In this document: positions 17,135 to 26,588 of the stretch, piece after piece | Position numbering within the stretch: the first letter of the stretch is position 1 | Layout: each line of letters starts with the position of its first letter | Source: Daejeonella sp. | GTDB taxonomy: Bacteria > Bacteroidota > Bacteroidia > Sphingobacteriales > Sphingobacteriaceae | Reading direction: 5' to 3' | Assembly: GCF_030684675.1 (NCBI RefSeq) | Contig: NZ_JAUXXZ010000077.1 | Location: 31,129 to 95,128 of the forward strand | DNA length: 64,000 bases | Position numbers and translations under genes: made by a program | The notes under the pieces: generated by a model | Database searches by the model: none | What the model was told of the DNA's origin: nothing | The model's input: the letters and a program-made list of their open reading frames with translations, nothing else

Positions 17135-19240
17135 TTAAGATATTTTATCCCAGCTGATTCCACCCGTTTTCTGTTCAAAATATTGCTTTAAGAGCAAGTT
17201 TGAATCAGACTTTAATTCCGGATCGTCCTCAAGTATCTGTATAACCGTTTGCCTGGCATCAGCTAAAAGTTTCTGATCCATTGAAAGATCAGCCAATTTC
17301 ACATCAAGCGGCCCGCTCTGCTGAGTTCCTTCAATATTTCCGGGCCCTCTGAGCTGAAGATCAATTTCTGCAATCTCAAATCCATCATTGGTTCTAACCA
17401 TCGTATCCAACCGGGTTCTGGCATCGCTGCTTAACTTGCTTCCAGACATCAATATACAAAAAGATTGCTCCGCCCCTCTGCCAACCCTCCCTCGCAACTG
17501 ATGTAATTGAGATAATCCAAAGCGTTCAGCATTTTCAATAATCATCACACTGGCATTCGGAACATTGACTCCAACCTCAATCACAGTTGTAGCTACCATA
17601 ATTTGTGTTTCTCCTTTAACAAAACGCTGCATTTCGGATGACTTTTCCTTTGCTGCCAGTTTACCGTGAACTATACTATGCTGATATTCAGGCATTGGAA
17701 ACTCATCAATAATCGCTTCTATACCGGCTTCAAGATATAATAAATCAAGCTTTTCGCTTTCCTTGATCAAAGGATAAACAATATAGATCTGCCTGCCTTT
17801 TGCAATTTCCTCGTGCATAAAACCAAACATCCTTAAACGCTGGTTGTGGTATAAATGAACAGTTTTTATCGGTTTTCTTCCTGCAGGAAGCTCATTTATG
17901 ACTGAAATATCCAGATCACCATACAGAGTCATTGCCAAAGTTCTTGGAATGGGTGTGGCAGTCATAACGAGTACATGCGGAGGGATCACATTTTTACGCC
18001 ATAATTTAGCACGCTGTTCAACCCCAAAACGATGCTGCTCATCGATCACAACAAGCCCAAGGTTCTTAAACTTAACAGCGTCTTCTATCAGCGCATGTGT
18101 ACCAACAAGAATATCAAGCTCTCCACTCTCCAGACGTTGATGAAGACTTGTTCTGGCTTTTTTCACAGTAGAACCAGTCAATATCTCTACACTGACAAAG
18201 TCATCGCCTAACAGACTCCTAATAGACAAATAATGTTGCTGAGCCAAAATCTCAGTTGGGGCCATTATACAGGCCTGATAACCATTATCTATGGCCAGTA
18301 GCATAATCATCAGGGCAACCACTGTCTTTCCACTGCCAACATCACCCTGAAGCAAACGGTTCATTTGCACTCCACGCTGGGTATCCTGCCTGATCTCTTT
18401 AATTACACGTTTTTGTGCATCAGTGAGCTCAAAAGGTAATTTCTCTGAATAAAAAGTATTGAAATTATCTCCCACATTACTGAAGATAGCTCCTTTAAAC
18501 TTTTGAGTCCGAACCAGTTTGGTCCTCAATAGTTTCAACTGAATGAAAAACAATTCGTCAAATTTTATACGGGTCTCTGCTGTCTTGAGAATTTCGGTGT
18601 TTTCAGGAAAATGAATATTATAAAGTGCTTTCTGCAGGCCAATCAGTTTATGTCTATCCAATATATAATCAGGCAGGCTTTCTTTAATCTGCCTGATTAC
18701 CTGGTCAATAAGAGCAGCCTGAGCCCTTTGAATGCCTTTACTGTCAAGGTTGAACTGCTTTAACTTCTCAGTAGAGCTGTAAACTGGTTGTAGAGTAAGA
18801 TTACCTCTGTTCTCTGCATTAGGTTGATAAGGCTCAAGTTCAGGATGAGAGATCGAAAAGTGTCCGTTAAAAATTACAGGCTTCCCAAAAACAATAAAAA
18901 CTGAACCCGGCTGGATGATCTTATCAATCCAGCGGATACTCTGAAACCAAACAAGTTCAATACTTCCGGTATCATCCTTGAATCTCGCGACAAGCCTTTT
19001 GGTATGCTTATCACCCAATATCTCTTTTGAAATAATCCGTCCAAGTATTTGAACAGATGGTAAATCGGGATTTAATTCGCGAATCTTATAAAAACGGGTT
19101 CTGTCAATATAACGGAAGGGATAATAGTGGAGAAGATCGTCATAAGTAAATATCCCAAGATCTTTCTTAAGTATCTCAGCACGCTGAGAACCTATACCTT
19201 TTAAATACTCTACAGGAGTTTTTAAGATTTGTTCTGCCAA
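17135..19240 (-). CDS. recG: ATP-dependent DNA helicase RecG
   Basis: This 701-aa protein has an N-terminal wedge/OB domain (LLHYYPFRYIDRT, then VQILGRIISKE). The helicase core shows Walker A GDVGSGKTVVALM at about 299, the DEQH box in VIDEQHRFG at about 397, TATPIPRTLAM, and motif VI QLRGRVGRG. It remodels stalled replication forks and Holliday junctions. The length is normal. It starts 5 bp after the eamA stop on the same strand, so it is probably translated from a polycistronic message. Confidence 0.97.
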   Translation of the reverse strand: MAEQILKTPVEYLKGIGSQRAEILKKDLGIFTYDDLLHYYPFRYIDRTRFYKIRELNPDLPSVQILGRIISKEILGDKHTKRLVARFKDDTGSIELVWFQSIRWIDKIIQPGSVFIVFGKPVIFNGHFSISHPELEPYQPNAENRGNLTLQPVYSSTEKLKQFNLDSKGIQRAQAALIDQVIRQIKESLPDYILDRHKLIGLQKALYNIHFPENTEILKTAETRIKFDELFFIQLKLLRTKLVRTQKFKGAIFSNVGDNFNTFYSEKLPFELTDAQKRVIKEIRQDTQRGVQMNRLLQGDVGSGKTVVALMIMLLAIDNGYQACIMAPTEILAQQHYLSIRSLLGDDFVSVEILTGSTVKKARTSLHQRLESGELDILVGTHALIEDAVKFKNLGLVVIDEQHRFGVEQRAKLWRKNVIPPHVLVMTATPIPRTLAMTLYGDLDISVINELPAGRKPIKTVHLYHNQRLRMFGFMHEEIAKGRQIYIVYPLIKESEKLDLLYLEAGIEAIIDEFPMPEYQHSIVHGKLAAKEKSSEMQRFVKGETQIMVATTVIEVGVNVPNASVMIIENAERFGLSQLHQLRGRVGRGAEQSFCILMSGSKLSSDARTRLDTMVRTNDGFEIAEIDLQLRGPGNIEGTQQSGPLDVKLADLSMDQKLLADARQTVIQILEDDPELKSDSNLLLKQYFEQKTGGISWDKIS

Positions 19241-19245
19241 TCCAT

Positions 19246-20175
19246 TCAGGGAGTAATTTCCGGTAATTCACTGACCGGAACTTTAAAAAATATTTCTTTG
19301 ATCGTATTCCAGTTAAAAACAATAACAGCGGCTAATAGCAGGGAATATGCGTATAACTGATGCAGACTAATTCCCTCGTGAAAGTAGAAAAATGCGACTG
19401 CAAAAGCAACAATCGGATTGAGATAAATAATGATACCCAATGTGGATGAAGGCATGCCGATCAGGGCATACAGGCTTAAAAATAGAGGTATTATGGTAAA
19501 AAAAATTGCAATTATGACAATATCAATCCAGAAGTAGGTATCAAGAGGAAAGCTCCGGAAGCTATAAATATAAAATGGAAACATTAAGATAGCTGCTATC
19601 AGGAGTTGTAAACCAAGCATATTGAACTTATCCATCCTGCTCATTATTTTCTGTGCAATCAGAAAAAAACTGTAAAGAGCAGCAACAAATACAGACCACA
19701 AAACATCCCTCAGGGATCCCTGTGCAAGGATCAAAATACTAGCTGAAGCAATTCCAAGTGCAACGAGCTTCAGTATGGTGAGCTTTTCCTTTAGAATCAG
19801 GAAACCAGCAAATGCGGTAATCAGAGGGCATACCATATAGGCAAAGGCCGCAGACTTTAAATTAACATTATTTACAGCATATATATAGGTGAACCAGTTC
19901 CCGCTTATTAATACCCCCGAAAGCAGGCATAGAATGATAATTCTCCTGCGTCCCTGATTGTCCAGAGAATAAAAATAATCCAGGTCAGATTTTACATTTT
20001 TAATGCGAAATAATACAATGAAAGCCCAGGTAAATATTAGTGAAGTGAATATCCTGTAATATAATATCTCATCTGAGGGGTAATGCTGGATTTTACGAAG
20101 TGGAATAGAGAAAAAGCCCCAGGTTACCACAGATATAATTGCGGCTAAAAAATATTTCAGTCGGCCCGTTTTCAA
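19246..20175 (-). CDS. EamA/RarD family drug-metabolite transporter
   Basis: This 309-aa protein has ten predicted transmembrane helices in two EamA repeats. The N-terminal WGFFSIPLRKIQHYPSDEILYYRIFTSLIF resembles RarD-type members. Substrates in the family are metabolites and amino acids, and none can be assigned here. It starts 2 bp downstream of ridA and ends 5 bp upstream of recG, so the three probably form one transcription unit. Confidence 0.9.
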   Translation of the reverse strand: MKTGRLKYFLAAIISVVTWGFFSIPLRKIQHYPSDEILYYRIFTSLIFTWAFIVLFRIKNVKSDLDYFYSLDNQGRRRIIILCLLSGVLISGNWFTYIYAVNNVNLKSAAFAYMVCPLITAFAGFLILKEKLTILKLVALGIASASILILAQGSLRDVLWSVFVAALYSFFLIAQKIMSRMDKFNMLGLQLLIAAILMFPFYIYSFRSFPLDTYFWIDIVIIAIFFTIIPLFLSLYALIGMPSSTLGIIIYLNPIVAFAVAFFYFHEGISLHQLYAYSLLLAAVIVFNWNTIKEIFFKVPVSELPEITP

Positions 20176-20177
20176 TA

Positions 20178-20561
20178 TCAGGACTTAACGGCAATCAGGG
20201 AGATTTCTACATTCACATTTTTGGGTAAGCCAAGAACGGCAACGGTTTCTCTTGCAGGAAAATCTGAGCGAAAGTATGAACCATAAATCTCATTAACTTC
20301 GCCAAAATGATTCATGTCGCTTAAAAAAATAGTGGCTTTTACCACATCCTCGAATAAAAATCCGGCGGATAAAAGTAATGCATCCAAATTCTTCATCACC
20401 TGTCGGGCTTCATCCCCAATACTTCCATTGATAAGCTGGTTTGTTGCCGGATCTATTGGAATCTGGCCGGATATGAACAACATATTTCCTGCCTGCACTG
20501 CCTGACTATATGGTCCGATAGGTGCAGGTGCCTTTTCAGTATAAATTATTGATTTCATCAT
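20178..20561 (-). CDS. RidA family reactive-intermediate deaminase
   Basis: This 127-aa protein shows YTEKAPAPIGPYSQAV, NMLFISGQIPIDP and FPARETVAV, where Arg in the last motif is the catalytic residue of RidA proteins. They hydrolyse reactive 2-aminoacrylate and other enamines/imines. The length is normal. Two adjacent ATG codons (20561 and 20558) could serve as start; the second gives the more usual MKSI opening. It heads the ridA-eamA-recG run. Confidence 0.95.
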   Translation of the reverse strand: MMKSIIYTEKAPAPIGPYSQAVQAGNMLFISGQIPIDPATNQLINGSIGDEARQVMKNLDALLLSAGFLFEDVVKATIFLSDMNHFGEVNEIYGSYFRSDFPARETVAVLGLPKNVNVEISLIAVKS

Positions 20562-20615
20562 TTTTATTTAATTCGGTACAGAATCATTGCGGCCTAAAGG
20601 AAAGCTGCTGCTAAA

Positions 20616-20753
20616 TCAGAATACATACCATTCAAGGAGTTTATAAATAATACCTCCCAGAAATAACACTACAGCAAGGGTGTTAATTATATGCATTACC
20701 TTCAGATTGAAACTTGAGGGTCTGTTAGGATCGTGTTTTCTAAAAAAATACAT
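20616..20753 (-). CDS. Small membrane protein, DUF6728-like (45 aa; below ORF-track cutoff)
   Basis: An ATG-started 45-codon frame opens at 20753 and stops at 20616. It encodes MYFFRKHDPNRPSSFNLK, a positively charged N-terminus, then one hydrophobic helix (about 21-42) and a short tail LLEWYVF. The RKxDPNxP...MHxIN pattern followed by a single helix resembles the small DUF6728 proteins of Bacteroidota; this assignment is from memory and should be checked. It lies between the ompA-type terminator and ridA on the same strand, so its promoter would be in the 20754-20770 A/T-rich region or it uses read-through. Confidence 0.65.
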   Translation of the reverse strand: MYFFRKHDPNRPSSFNLKVMHIINTLAVVLFLGGIIYKLLEWYVF

Positions 20754-20771
20754 AGAACAAAAATATTAAAT

Positions 20772-20818
20772 AAAAAAAGAATCCCGTCCCGAAATAATCG
20801 GGACGGGATTCTTTTTTT
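20772..20818 (-). terminator. Strong terminator downstream of the OmpA-family gene
   Basis: A perfect 14-bp stem, GAATCCCGTCCCGA (20779-20792) with its reverse complement at 20798-20811, has a 5-nt loop. It is flanked by seven A on one side and seven T on the other, so it can work in both directions. It lies 26 bp after the stop of the minus-strand OmpA gene. Confidence 0.9.
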
Positions 20819-20843
20819 ACAATATGCTTATATACAGTATTGT

Positions 20844-22229
20844 TTATTGTTGTTTGATCTCAACACGACGATTTTCGGAACGTCCTGCTTCAGTTGCATT
20901 AGATGCAACCGGACGGCTTTCGCCATAAGCAGTTGTTGCAATTCTGTTTGAAGCAATACCAGCGTTAACCAGGTAAGTTTTAACAGAATTAGCTCTGTCT
21001 CTTGATAAAGTCATGTTATATTCTTCAGTACCTTCCGCAGAAGCGTGACCGTCTAACTGAACTACTGCAGAAGAATTTGCTTTCAGTGAAGAAGCTAATC
21101 CATCAAGAACTGAATAAGCTGAAGTTCTCAAAACTGAAGAGTTAAACTCAAACTGGATTGGAACAACAGGACCTCTATCTGAAATCTCAGGACATCCGTT
21201 CAATCTTGCGATACCTTTAACAGTAGGACAAGCATCTTTTGAATCAGGAATACCATCAGCATCAACATCTAAAGGACATCCAGAACCATCAACTTTAATC
21301 CCAGCTTCTGTGTTAGGACATTTGTCTAATTTATCAGCAACACCATCACCGTCAGAATCTTTTAAAAGATCAGCAGCTTCAAGTGCACTTACACGGCCTT
21401 TTAATGCTTCAACTTCCTGACGTAATGTAGGATCTTTTAATTCATCATACATTAAGGCAAGTGGATTAACCCAGTCTAAGTTCGGCTTAGCAGTTGATCC
21501 TAAAGAGAATTCAACACCAGCAGAGGTATAAGACCATTTATCCTTTGTGAAACCTTTTCCTTTTGTACCATCAAGATTATCAGCATCAAGGAAGTTCATG
21601 GTGTAACCAAGATCGAAATTAACACGCTCAGAAACTTTGAATTTGATACCAGCACCAACCGGAACATACATGTTACGGATGTTGTTGCGATCTCTGTTAG
21701 GACCATAGGTTCCTTTAGGAGGAGTTGAGTTAGGGTTAATTTCTTTCCAGTGATAAGCAGCATAACCGAAACCAGCTTTTAAATTGAAGTTGACTGCGTT
21801 TTCTCTTTTAAGGAAATCAATTGTACCTACGTTAGCAATACCTGTAAGGTCTAATGCATGGCTGATTTTGGTAACTCCGTCAGTACGTGGGCCTGATCCA
21901 AGGTTAACTGTAGCGCCATCATTATCATAGCTAAGCTCTCCGCCGTGGTAAGCAAATTGAATTCCGAAGATATGATCTACTGCCTTTCTTAAAGTAAGTC
22001 CATATCCTAAAGATGGGCTCCACTTAGAAAAGTCATTAGTTCCGCCAATAGCAACAACAGGTGCTAGTACTCCGGCATTGACACCTAAACTCCAGGTTCT
22101 ATACTGGCCTCTCCCACCAAATACCTTGGCAGAGGAGCTAGTAGCATCTTGTGCGAAAGAAACCTCACTGAGGCCCAACGCTGCTACTAATGAAAACACA
22201 AGGGCTTTCTTTAATGTAGAATAATTCAT
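20844..22229 (-). CDS. OmpA family outer-membrane protein with TSP3 repeats
   Basis: This 461-aa protein starts at the ATG at 22229, not the upstream TTG/ATG of the tracked ORF, because MNYSTLKKALVFSLVAALGLSEVSFAQ is a clear signal peptide. An N-terminal beta-barrel (about 30-270) is followed by thrombospondin type-3 calcium-binding repeats (DSDGDGVADKLDKCPN, DVDADGIPDSKDACP) at about 290-335. The C-terminal OmpA peptidoglycan-binding domain contains DGHASAEGTEEYN and RSENRRVEI. It should anchor the outer membrane to peptidoglycan. A consensus promoter and a perfect terminator bracket the gene, so it is monocistronic and probably highly expressed. Confidence 0.95.
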   Translation of the reverse strand: MNYSTLKKALVFSLVAALGLSEVSFAQDATSSSAKVFGGRGQYRTWSLGVNAGVLAPVVAIGGTNDFSKWSPSLGYGLTLRKAVDHIFGIQFAYHGGELSYDNDGATVNLGSGPRTDGVTKISHALDLTGIANVGTIDFLKRENAVNFNLKAGFGYAAYHWKEINPNSTPPKGTYGPNRDRNNIRNMYVPVGAGIKFKVSERVNFDLGYTMNFLDADNLDGTKGKGFTKDKWSYTSAGVEFSLGSTAKPNLDWVNPLALMYDELKDPTLRQEVEALKGRVSALEAADLLKDSDGDGVADKLDKCPNTEAGIKVDGSGCPLDVDADGIPDSKDACPTVKGIARLNGCPEISDRGPVVPIQFEFNSSVLRTSAYSVLDGLASSLKANSSAVVQLDGHASAEGTEEYNMTLSRDRANSVKTYLVNAGIASNRIATTAYGESRPVASNATEAGRSENRRVEIKQQ

Positions 22230-22274
22230 AATCGTTTTTTTAAAGGTTAACAAATTTCATTAGTGTAATTTACA

Positions 22275-22305
22275 CAAAAATAGTCATAAGTTTGACTTGT
22301 GCAAA
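22275..22305 (-). promoter_or_regulatory. Promoter of the OmpA-family gene (TTTG-N19-TATTTTTG)
   Basis: Read on the minus strand, TTTG (22305-22302) and TATTTTTG (22282-22275) are 19 bp apart, a full match to the Bacteroidota house-keeping consensus. The expected mRNA start is near 22268, giving a leader of about 40 nt before the ATG at 22229. Confidence 0.68.
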
Positions 22306-22390
22306 TAATCAAATACTGTTCCAATCATTTTCTTTGACAAAAATTACATCCTAAATCGTTTTATTGCACACAAAAAAATATACTTTTAAC

Positions 22391-23680
22391 ATGAAATATC
22401 CTCACGTTGACAGGCAACTCTTCCAAAAAAATCGTCAAAATTTTACAAAAAGACTCTCTGCGAACTCTATAGCCATATTTCAATCTAATGATGAATTTCC
22501 ACGAAGTGGCGATCAAACTCATTCATTCAAGCAAAATGCAGATCTGTTTTACCTAAGCGGAATAGACCAGGAAGAAACAATTTTATTTTTATTTCCCGAC
22601 TGTCCTAATCCACTATACAGAGAAGTCCTGTTTTTAAGACAGACAAATGAATACATTGCTGTCTGGGAAGGTCATAAATTGACGATTCAGGAAGCAAAAA
22701 ATGTTTCAGGCATCAATTCTATATACTGGCTTGATGAATTTTGGAATATTTTACCAGCCATAATAGCTTATGCGGAAAGCATTTATCTCAACACCAATGA
22801 GAATGATCGCTATGCCCATAAGGTTCCCTATCTTGATATCCGGTTTATCGAAAAAATAAAGAATCTTTATCCACTACATAATTATAAGCGGGCTGCCTTG
22901 ATAATGCGCGAGCTCCGCCCAGTAAAGTCCGAAATCGAGATTGAACTGACAAAAAAAGCCTGTGAAATTACCCGGGATGCCTTTGTCAGAATCCTGAAAT
23001 TTATAAAACCAGGAGTAGCTGAATACGAAATTGAAGCTGAAATTATCCATGAATTTATTCGGCAGAGAGCAAGTGGTCATGCATACAACCCAATCATAGC
23101 TTCGGGTAAAAATGCAAATATTCTTCACTATAATGATAACAACCAGATCTGCAAAGATGGTGATGTGATTCTGTTTGACTTTGGGGCAGAATATGCTAAT
23201 TACAATGCTGACATGAGCCGCTCAGTGCCTGTCAATGGGCGCTTCAGTAAACGCCAGAAAGATGTTTATAATGCAGTATTACGGATTATGAAAGAAGCAA
23301 GAAAAATGCTTCTTCCGGGAACGATATGGAATGACTATCATGCTGAGGTTGGTAAAATAGTTGAATTTGAACTGATTGGGCTTGGTTTACTCAACAAACA
23401 GGATATAGCTAAACAAGATCCTAAAGCTCCACTTTATAAAAAGTATTTTATGCATGGTACTTCACACCACCTTGGTTTGGATGTACATGATTTTGCCAGC
23501 AGGTATAAGCCTTTTGAAGCCGGGAATCTTCTGACATGTGAACCCGGAATTTATATTCCAAAAGAAGGTTTGGGAATACGGATTGAAAATAATATTCTGA
23601 TAACAACAAATGGCAATATCGACCTAATGGATGATATTCCGGTTGAAGTTGAAGAAATAGAAGAAATTATGAATTCTTAG
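22391..23680 (+). CDS. Xaa-Pro aminopeptidase (aminopeptidase P, M24B)
   Basis: This 429-aa protein has an N-terminal aminopeptidase P domain (SANSIAIFQSNDE, DLFYLSGIDQEE) and a pita-bread M24 catalytic domain. The metal ligands can be placed in DFGAEYANYNADMSRS (two Asp), HGTSHHLGLDVHD (His), CEPGIYI (Glu) and IRIENNILI (Glu). It removes N-terminal residues preceding proline. The tracked ORF begins at a TTG (22364); the ATG at 22391 gives MKYPHVDRQLF and is preferred. No signal peptide is seen, so it is probably cytoplasmic. Confidence 0.95.
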   Translation: MKYPHVDRQLFQKNRQNFTKRLSANSIAIFQSNDEFPRSGDQTHSFKQNADLFYLSGIDQEETILFLFPDCPNPLYREVLFLRQTNEYIAVWEGHKLTIQEAKNVSGINSIYWLDEFWNILPAIIAYAESIYLNTNENDRYAHKVPYLDIRFIEKIKNLYPLHNYKRAALIMRELRPVKSEIEIELTKKACEITRDAFVRILKFIKPGVAEYEIEAEIIHEFIRQRASGHAYNPIIASGKNANILHYNDNNQICKDGDVILFDFGAEYANYNADMSRSVPVNGRFSKRQKDVYNAVLRIMKEARKMLLPGTIWNDYHAEVGKIVEFELIGLGLLNKQDIAKQDPKAPLYKKYFMHGTSHHLGLDVHDFASRYKPFEAGNLLTCEPGIYIPKEGLGIRIENNILITTNGNIDLMDDIPVEVEEIEEIMNS

Positions 23681-23687
23681 GTTCTTT

Positions 23688-24569
23688 CTAAAGGCTATCT
23701 ATAAACTTATAAAGATTGAAATCAGGATTGGCTGATGCTTTAATAATATCTTGTTGAAGCTGATTTTTATCCAAATTCTTCATTTTCTGATGCTGAAGCA
23801 GCTTCCAGGCCTTTTCCGCGAGTAAAAACATACGCCTTGTGTTTTCTTTAACCGACTGATTTTCAATAGCTTTCATCAGTTCTTCAATTCCAATAGATTT
23901 ATCAGCAACGGTATTAATAACAGGGATTGGTTCAGGCTTTTGATGGACAAGTTTTTTGAGATTATTGGCAAAAGTATCAGCACCCTCCCTGTCAGATTTA
24001 TTCACAACGAATATATCTGCAATTTCCATTAATCCTGATTTCATATTTTGGATCTCATCACCCGACTCCGGAACCAGAACCACCACACTGATATCTGCAA
24101 GTCCGGCAATTTCAACTTCCGACTGACCAACTCCGACTGTTTCAACCAGAATATAATCAAACCCTGCAGCTTTAAGCACATCACACATTTCGATTGTTTT
24201 GCCCGATAAGCCCCCTAATGAGCCCCTGGTTGCCAGCGAACGGATATAAACATTCGACTTATTGAATTGTTCTGCCATTCTGACACGATCTCCGAGAAGT
24301 GAGCCCTGATTAAATGGTGAAGTTGGATCAATTGCAAGAACAGCAATACGTTTTCCCTTTGCACTTAATTGGTTTATCATTGCATTAACCAGGGTACTTT
24401 TACCTGCACCCGGAGGGCCGGTGATCCCAATAACAGGAGTATTATTTGATTTGAGATCCCTTAACAAGTCATCAGCACCAGGTAAATCATTTTCTACAAT
24501 GGTTAATTCTCTGGCTAATTTTCTAAAGTCCTGGAGCAGTATGGAATTATTATGCTTGTCTCGATGCAT
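23688..24569 (-). CDS. meaB: MeaB-type GTPase (methylmalonyl-CoA mutase chaperone)
   Basis: This 293-aa G3E-family GTPase has Walker A GPPGAGKSTLVNAM, AIDPTSPFNQGSLLGDRVRM, the switch region SLATRGSLGGLSGKT, ETVGVGQSEVEIA, and the guanine motif NKSD. MeaB/ArgK proteins gate cofactor loading and protect adenosylcobalamin-dependent methylmalonyl-CoA mutase. No mutase gene lies in the window, so the partner must be encoded elsewhere. It converges with the aminopeptidase gene 7 bp away. The length is typical or slightly short. Confidence 0.93.
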   Translation of the reverse strand: MHRDKHNNSILLQDFRKLARELTIVENDLPGADDLLRDLKSNNTPVIGITGPPGAGKSTLVNAMINQLSAKGKRIAVLAIDPTSPFNQGSLLGDRVRMAEQFNKSNVYIRSLATRGSLGGLSGKTIEMCDVLKAAGFDYILVETVGVGQSEVEIAGLADISVVVLVPESGDEIQNMKSGLMEIADIFVVNKSDREGADTFANNLKKLVHQKPEPIPVINTVADKSIGIEELMKAIENQSVKENTRRMFLLAEKAWKLLQHQKMKNLDKNQLQQDIIKASANPDFNLYKFIDSL

Positions 24570-24639
24570 GATACAAAGTAAGCTGTTTTTAATTTCATTT
24601 TACAATTAGGGCACATTAAGCAAAAGAGGCTAATTTATT

Positions 24640-24647
24640 TAACTTTG
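24640..24647 (+). promoter_or_regulatory. Candidate -7 element (TAACTTTG) upstream of the glycan cluster
   Basis: TAACTTTG matches TAnnTTTG and lies 17 bp before the ATG at 24665, in the divergent gap between meaB and the first glycosyltransferase. The -33 box is weak (TTAA-like). Confidence 0.45.
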
Positions 24648-24664
24648 CGCAATATTCTTCCAAT

Positions 24665-25540
24665 ATGAAAGTTACAGGTTTTTCATTCATACGTAATGCT
24701 GTTAATAATGACTACCCTGTGGTACAGGCAATTCTTTCTATTTTGCCTGTTTGCGATGAATTTGTAATTGCAGTTGGCGATTGTACCGACAATACACTGG
24801 AACTTATTGAAGGTATCGGTTCTCCAAAAATTAAAATTATTCATACCGTATGGGATGAAAGCATCCGCGAGGGTGGGAGAACATTTGCACAGGAAACTGA
24901 TAAAGCTTATGCTGCGATTTCAAAAGATACCGATTGGGCATTTTATATCCAGGGGGATGAGTGTGTGCATGAAAACTATCTTCCGGTGATAAAAGAGGCT
25001 ATGGAAGAGAATCTGAACAAGAAAAATGTTGAGGGCCTTTTATTTAAATACCTGCATTTTTATGGCTCTTATGATTTCATAGCTTCCTCCAGACGATGGT
25101 ATAGAAATGAGGTTAGGGTTTTAAAATTTGATCCCGGAGTTCATTCTTACCGGGATGCGCAAGGCTTTAGAAAAAATGGCAGAAAAATAAACGTAAAACC
25201 AATAGAGGCTTATATTTATCATTACGGCTGGGTTCAGCCGCCCGCGGGTCTTGGAAATAAAGTTCGCAATTTTAATAAATTTTACCATGAGGATTCCTGG
25301 ATCCAGGAACATCTTCCTGAAAATATTGAATTTGATTATGGCAATGCCGATCGTCTGATCAGATTCGAAGGTACACACCCCCAGGTTATGCAGAAACGGA
25401 TTGAAGTCAGTAACTGGAAGTTTCAGGTTGATCCAACGCTAATGAAAAAGAAAATGAGCCTGAGGCGTAGTATTTTACAAAAAATTGAAGATCTGTCGCA
25501 ATGGAGAATCGGAGAATATAAAAACTACAAAACTGTTTAA
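24665..25540 (+). CDS. GT2-like glycosyltransferase
   Basis: This 291-aa protein opens with SFIRNAVNNDYPVVQAILSILPVCDEFVIAVGDCTDNT, the pattern of GT-A family 2 enzymes acting on sugar chains, and has the acidic motif QGDECVHE in the position of DxD. The remaining part has conserved aromatic residues (YHYGWVQPP) typical of a Bacteroidota subgroup. There are no transmembrane helices. Its stop codon overlaps the next ATG by 1 bp (TAATG), so the two glycosyltransferases are co-translated. It starts the surface-glycan cluster that runs to 29371. The sugar specificity is unknown. Confidence 0.88.
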   Translation: MKVTGFSFIRNAVNNDYPVVQAILSILPVCDEFVIAVGDCTDNTLELIEGIGSPKIKIIHTVWDESIREGGRTFAQETDKAYAAISKDTDWAFYIQGDECVHENYLPVIKEAMEENLNKKNVEGLLFKYLHFYGSYDFIASSRRWYRNEVRVLKFDPGVHSYRDAQGFRKNGRKINVKPIEAYIYHYGWVQPPAGLGNKVRNFNKFYHEDSWIQEHLPENIEFDYGNADRLIRFEGTHPQVMQKRIEVSNWKFQVDPTLMKKKMSLRRSILQKIEDLSQWRIGEYKNYKTV

Positions 25541-26547
25541 TGACCGGTAAGTTAAATTCCCGAAAAAGTATATCTGTAGTTATACCAAATTATAACGGCA
25601 GACACCTCTTGGAAAGAAATCTTCCTTCTGTCTACGAAGCCTTAAACAATGCCAAAACAGATTTTGAAATCATCATTACAGATGATTGTTCAACAGATAG
25701 TTCTGTAGCATTTATCAGGCAAAACTATCCCCTTGTACGTTTGATAATTAACGACAAAAACCAGGGATTTTCAGTAAGCTGTAATAAAGGAATTACATTA
25801 GCTGAGAAAGATCTGGTTTTACTACTTAATACGGATATTGAGTTGAATAAGGACTATTTCGAAAGTCAGTTTAAATATTTTGAACTTCCGGACACTTTTG
25901 GTGTAATGAGTAAAATCATTGGAGCCAAAAACGGTGAAACGCAGGACACCGCAAGATTTTTAAAATACTCCGGATTTAAAATTAAAGCCAATAATTTTTA
26001 TCACCTGGAAAATGAGGATTTTCTTACTCCCACAGCCTATTTATCAGGTGCAAATGCCTTAATCGACACAAAAAAATTAAAGGATATCGGCGGATTTGAT
26101 GAAATCTTCTCACCATTTTATTGTGAAGACTTTGAACTGGGACTACGGGCATGGCGCTTGGGCTGGAAATGTTACTATGACCCGAAATCTTATTGCATTC
26201 ACGATCATTCATCCACAACCAAAAATTATCGTACCCGAAATTGGGTTAAGGCCATTTTCTTTCGAAACAGGCTTTTCGTACATGTCATACATTTAAGCAA
26301 AATCCGATTAGTTTTTTGGCTCCTCCAGATCACTTTTATTGATATGCTCTTTATGTGGATTGGTTTAAAATTCTACTATTATAAAAGTTTTGGAATGTTT
26401 TTGAACAATCTTAATCCCGCAATACATTCCCGCAAAAAAATGAAGGAATTAATGGCCCGACATAATAGTAGGATAAGCATTGATGATGTCATTAATAAAA
26501 TGAATAAGATGCTTGAGGGGCAAACAATCATTTTCGGGAGAAATTAG
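25540..26547 (+). CDS. Glycosyltransferase family 2 (WbbL/rhamnosyltransferase-like)
   Basis: This 335-aa protein has SVVIPNYNGRHLLERNLPSV, the nucleotide-binding TDDCSTDSS, the DxD-type LLNTDIELN, and the acceptor-side CEDFELGLRAWRLGWK. That layout is typical for WbbL-like transferases. A hydrophobic segment near residues 250-285 suggests membrane association. It is coupled to the previous glycosyltransferase by a 1-bp overlap. Donor and acceptor cannot be inferred. Confidence 0.92.
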   Translation: MTGKLNSRKSISVVIPNYNGRHLLERNLPSVYEALNNAKTDFEIIITDDCSTDSSVAFIRQNYPLVRLIINDKNQGFSVSCNKGITLAEKDLVLLLNTDIELNKDYFESQFKYFELPDTFGVMSKIIGAKNGETQDTARFLKYSGFKIKANNFYHLENEDFLTPTAYLSGANALIDTKKLKDIGGFDEIFSPFYCEDFELGLRAWRLGWKCYYDPKSYCIHDHSSTTKNYRTRNWVKAIFFRNRLFVHVIHLSKIRLVFWLLQITFIDMLFMWIGLKFYYYKSFGMFLNNLNPAIHSRKKMKELMARHNSRISIDDVINKMNKMLEGQTIIFGRN

Positions 26548-26564
26548 ACATCTTTCAAAATGAT

Positions 26565-26572
26565 TAACTTTG
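26565..26572 (+). promoter_or_regulatory. Candidate -7 element (TAACTTTG) upstream of the MsbA-like gene
   Basis: TAACTTTG lies 16 bp before the ATG at 26589 in the 41-bp gap after the GT2 gene. No good -33 box is present at 17-20 bp. It could provide an internal start of transcription for the ABC gene. Confidence 0.35.
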
Positions 26573-26588
26573 TTTTAGAAATCTTTTT

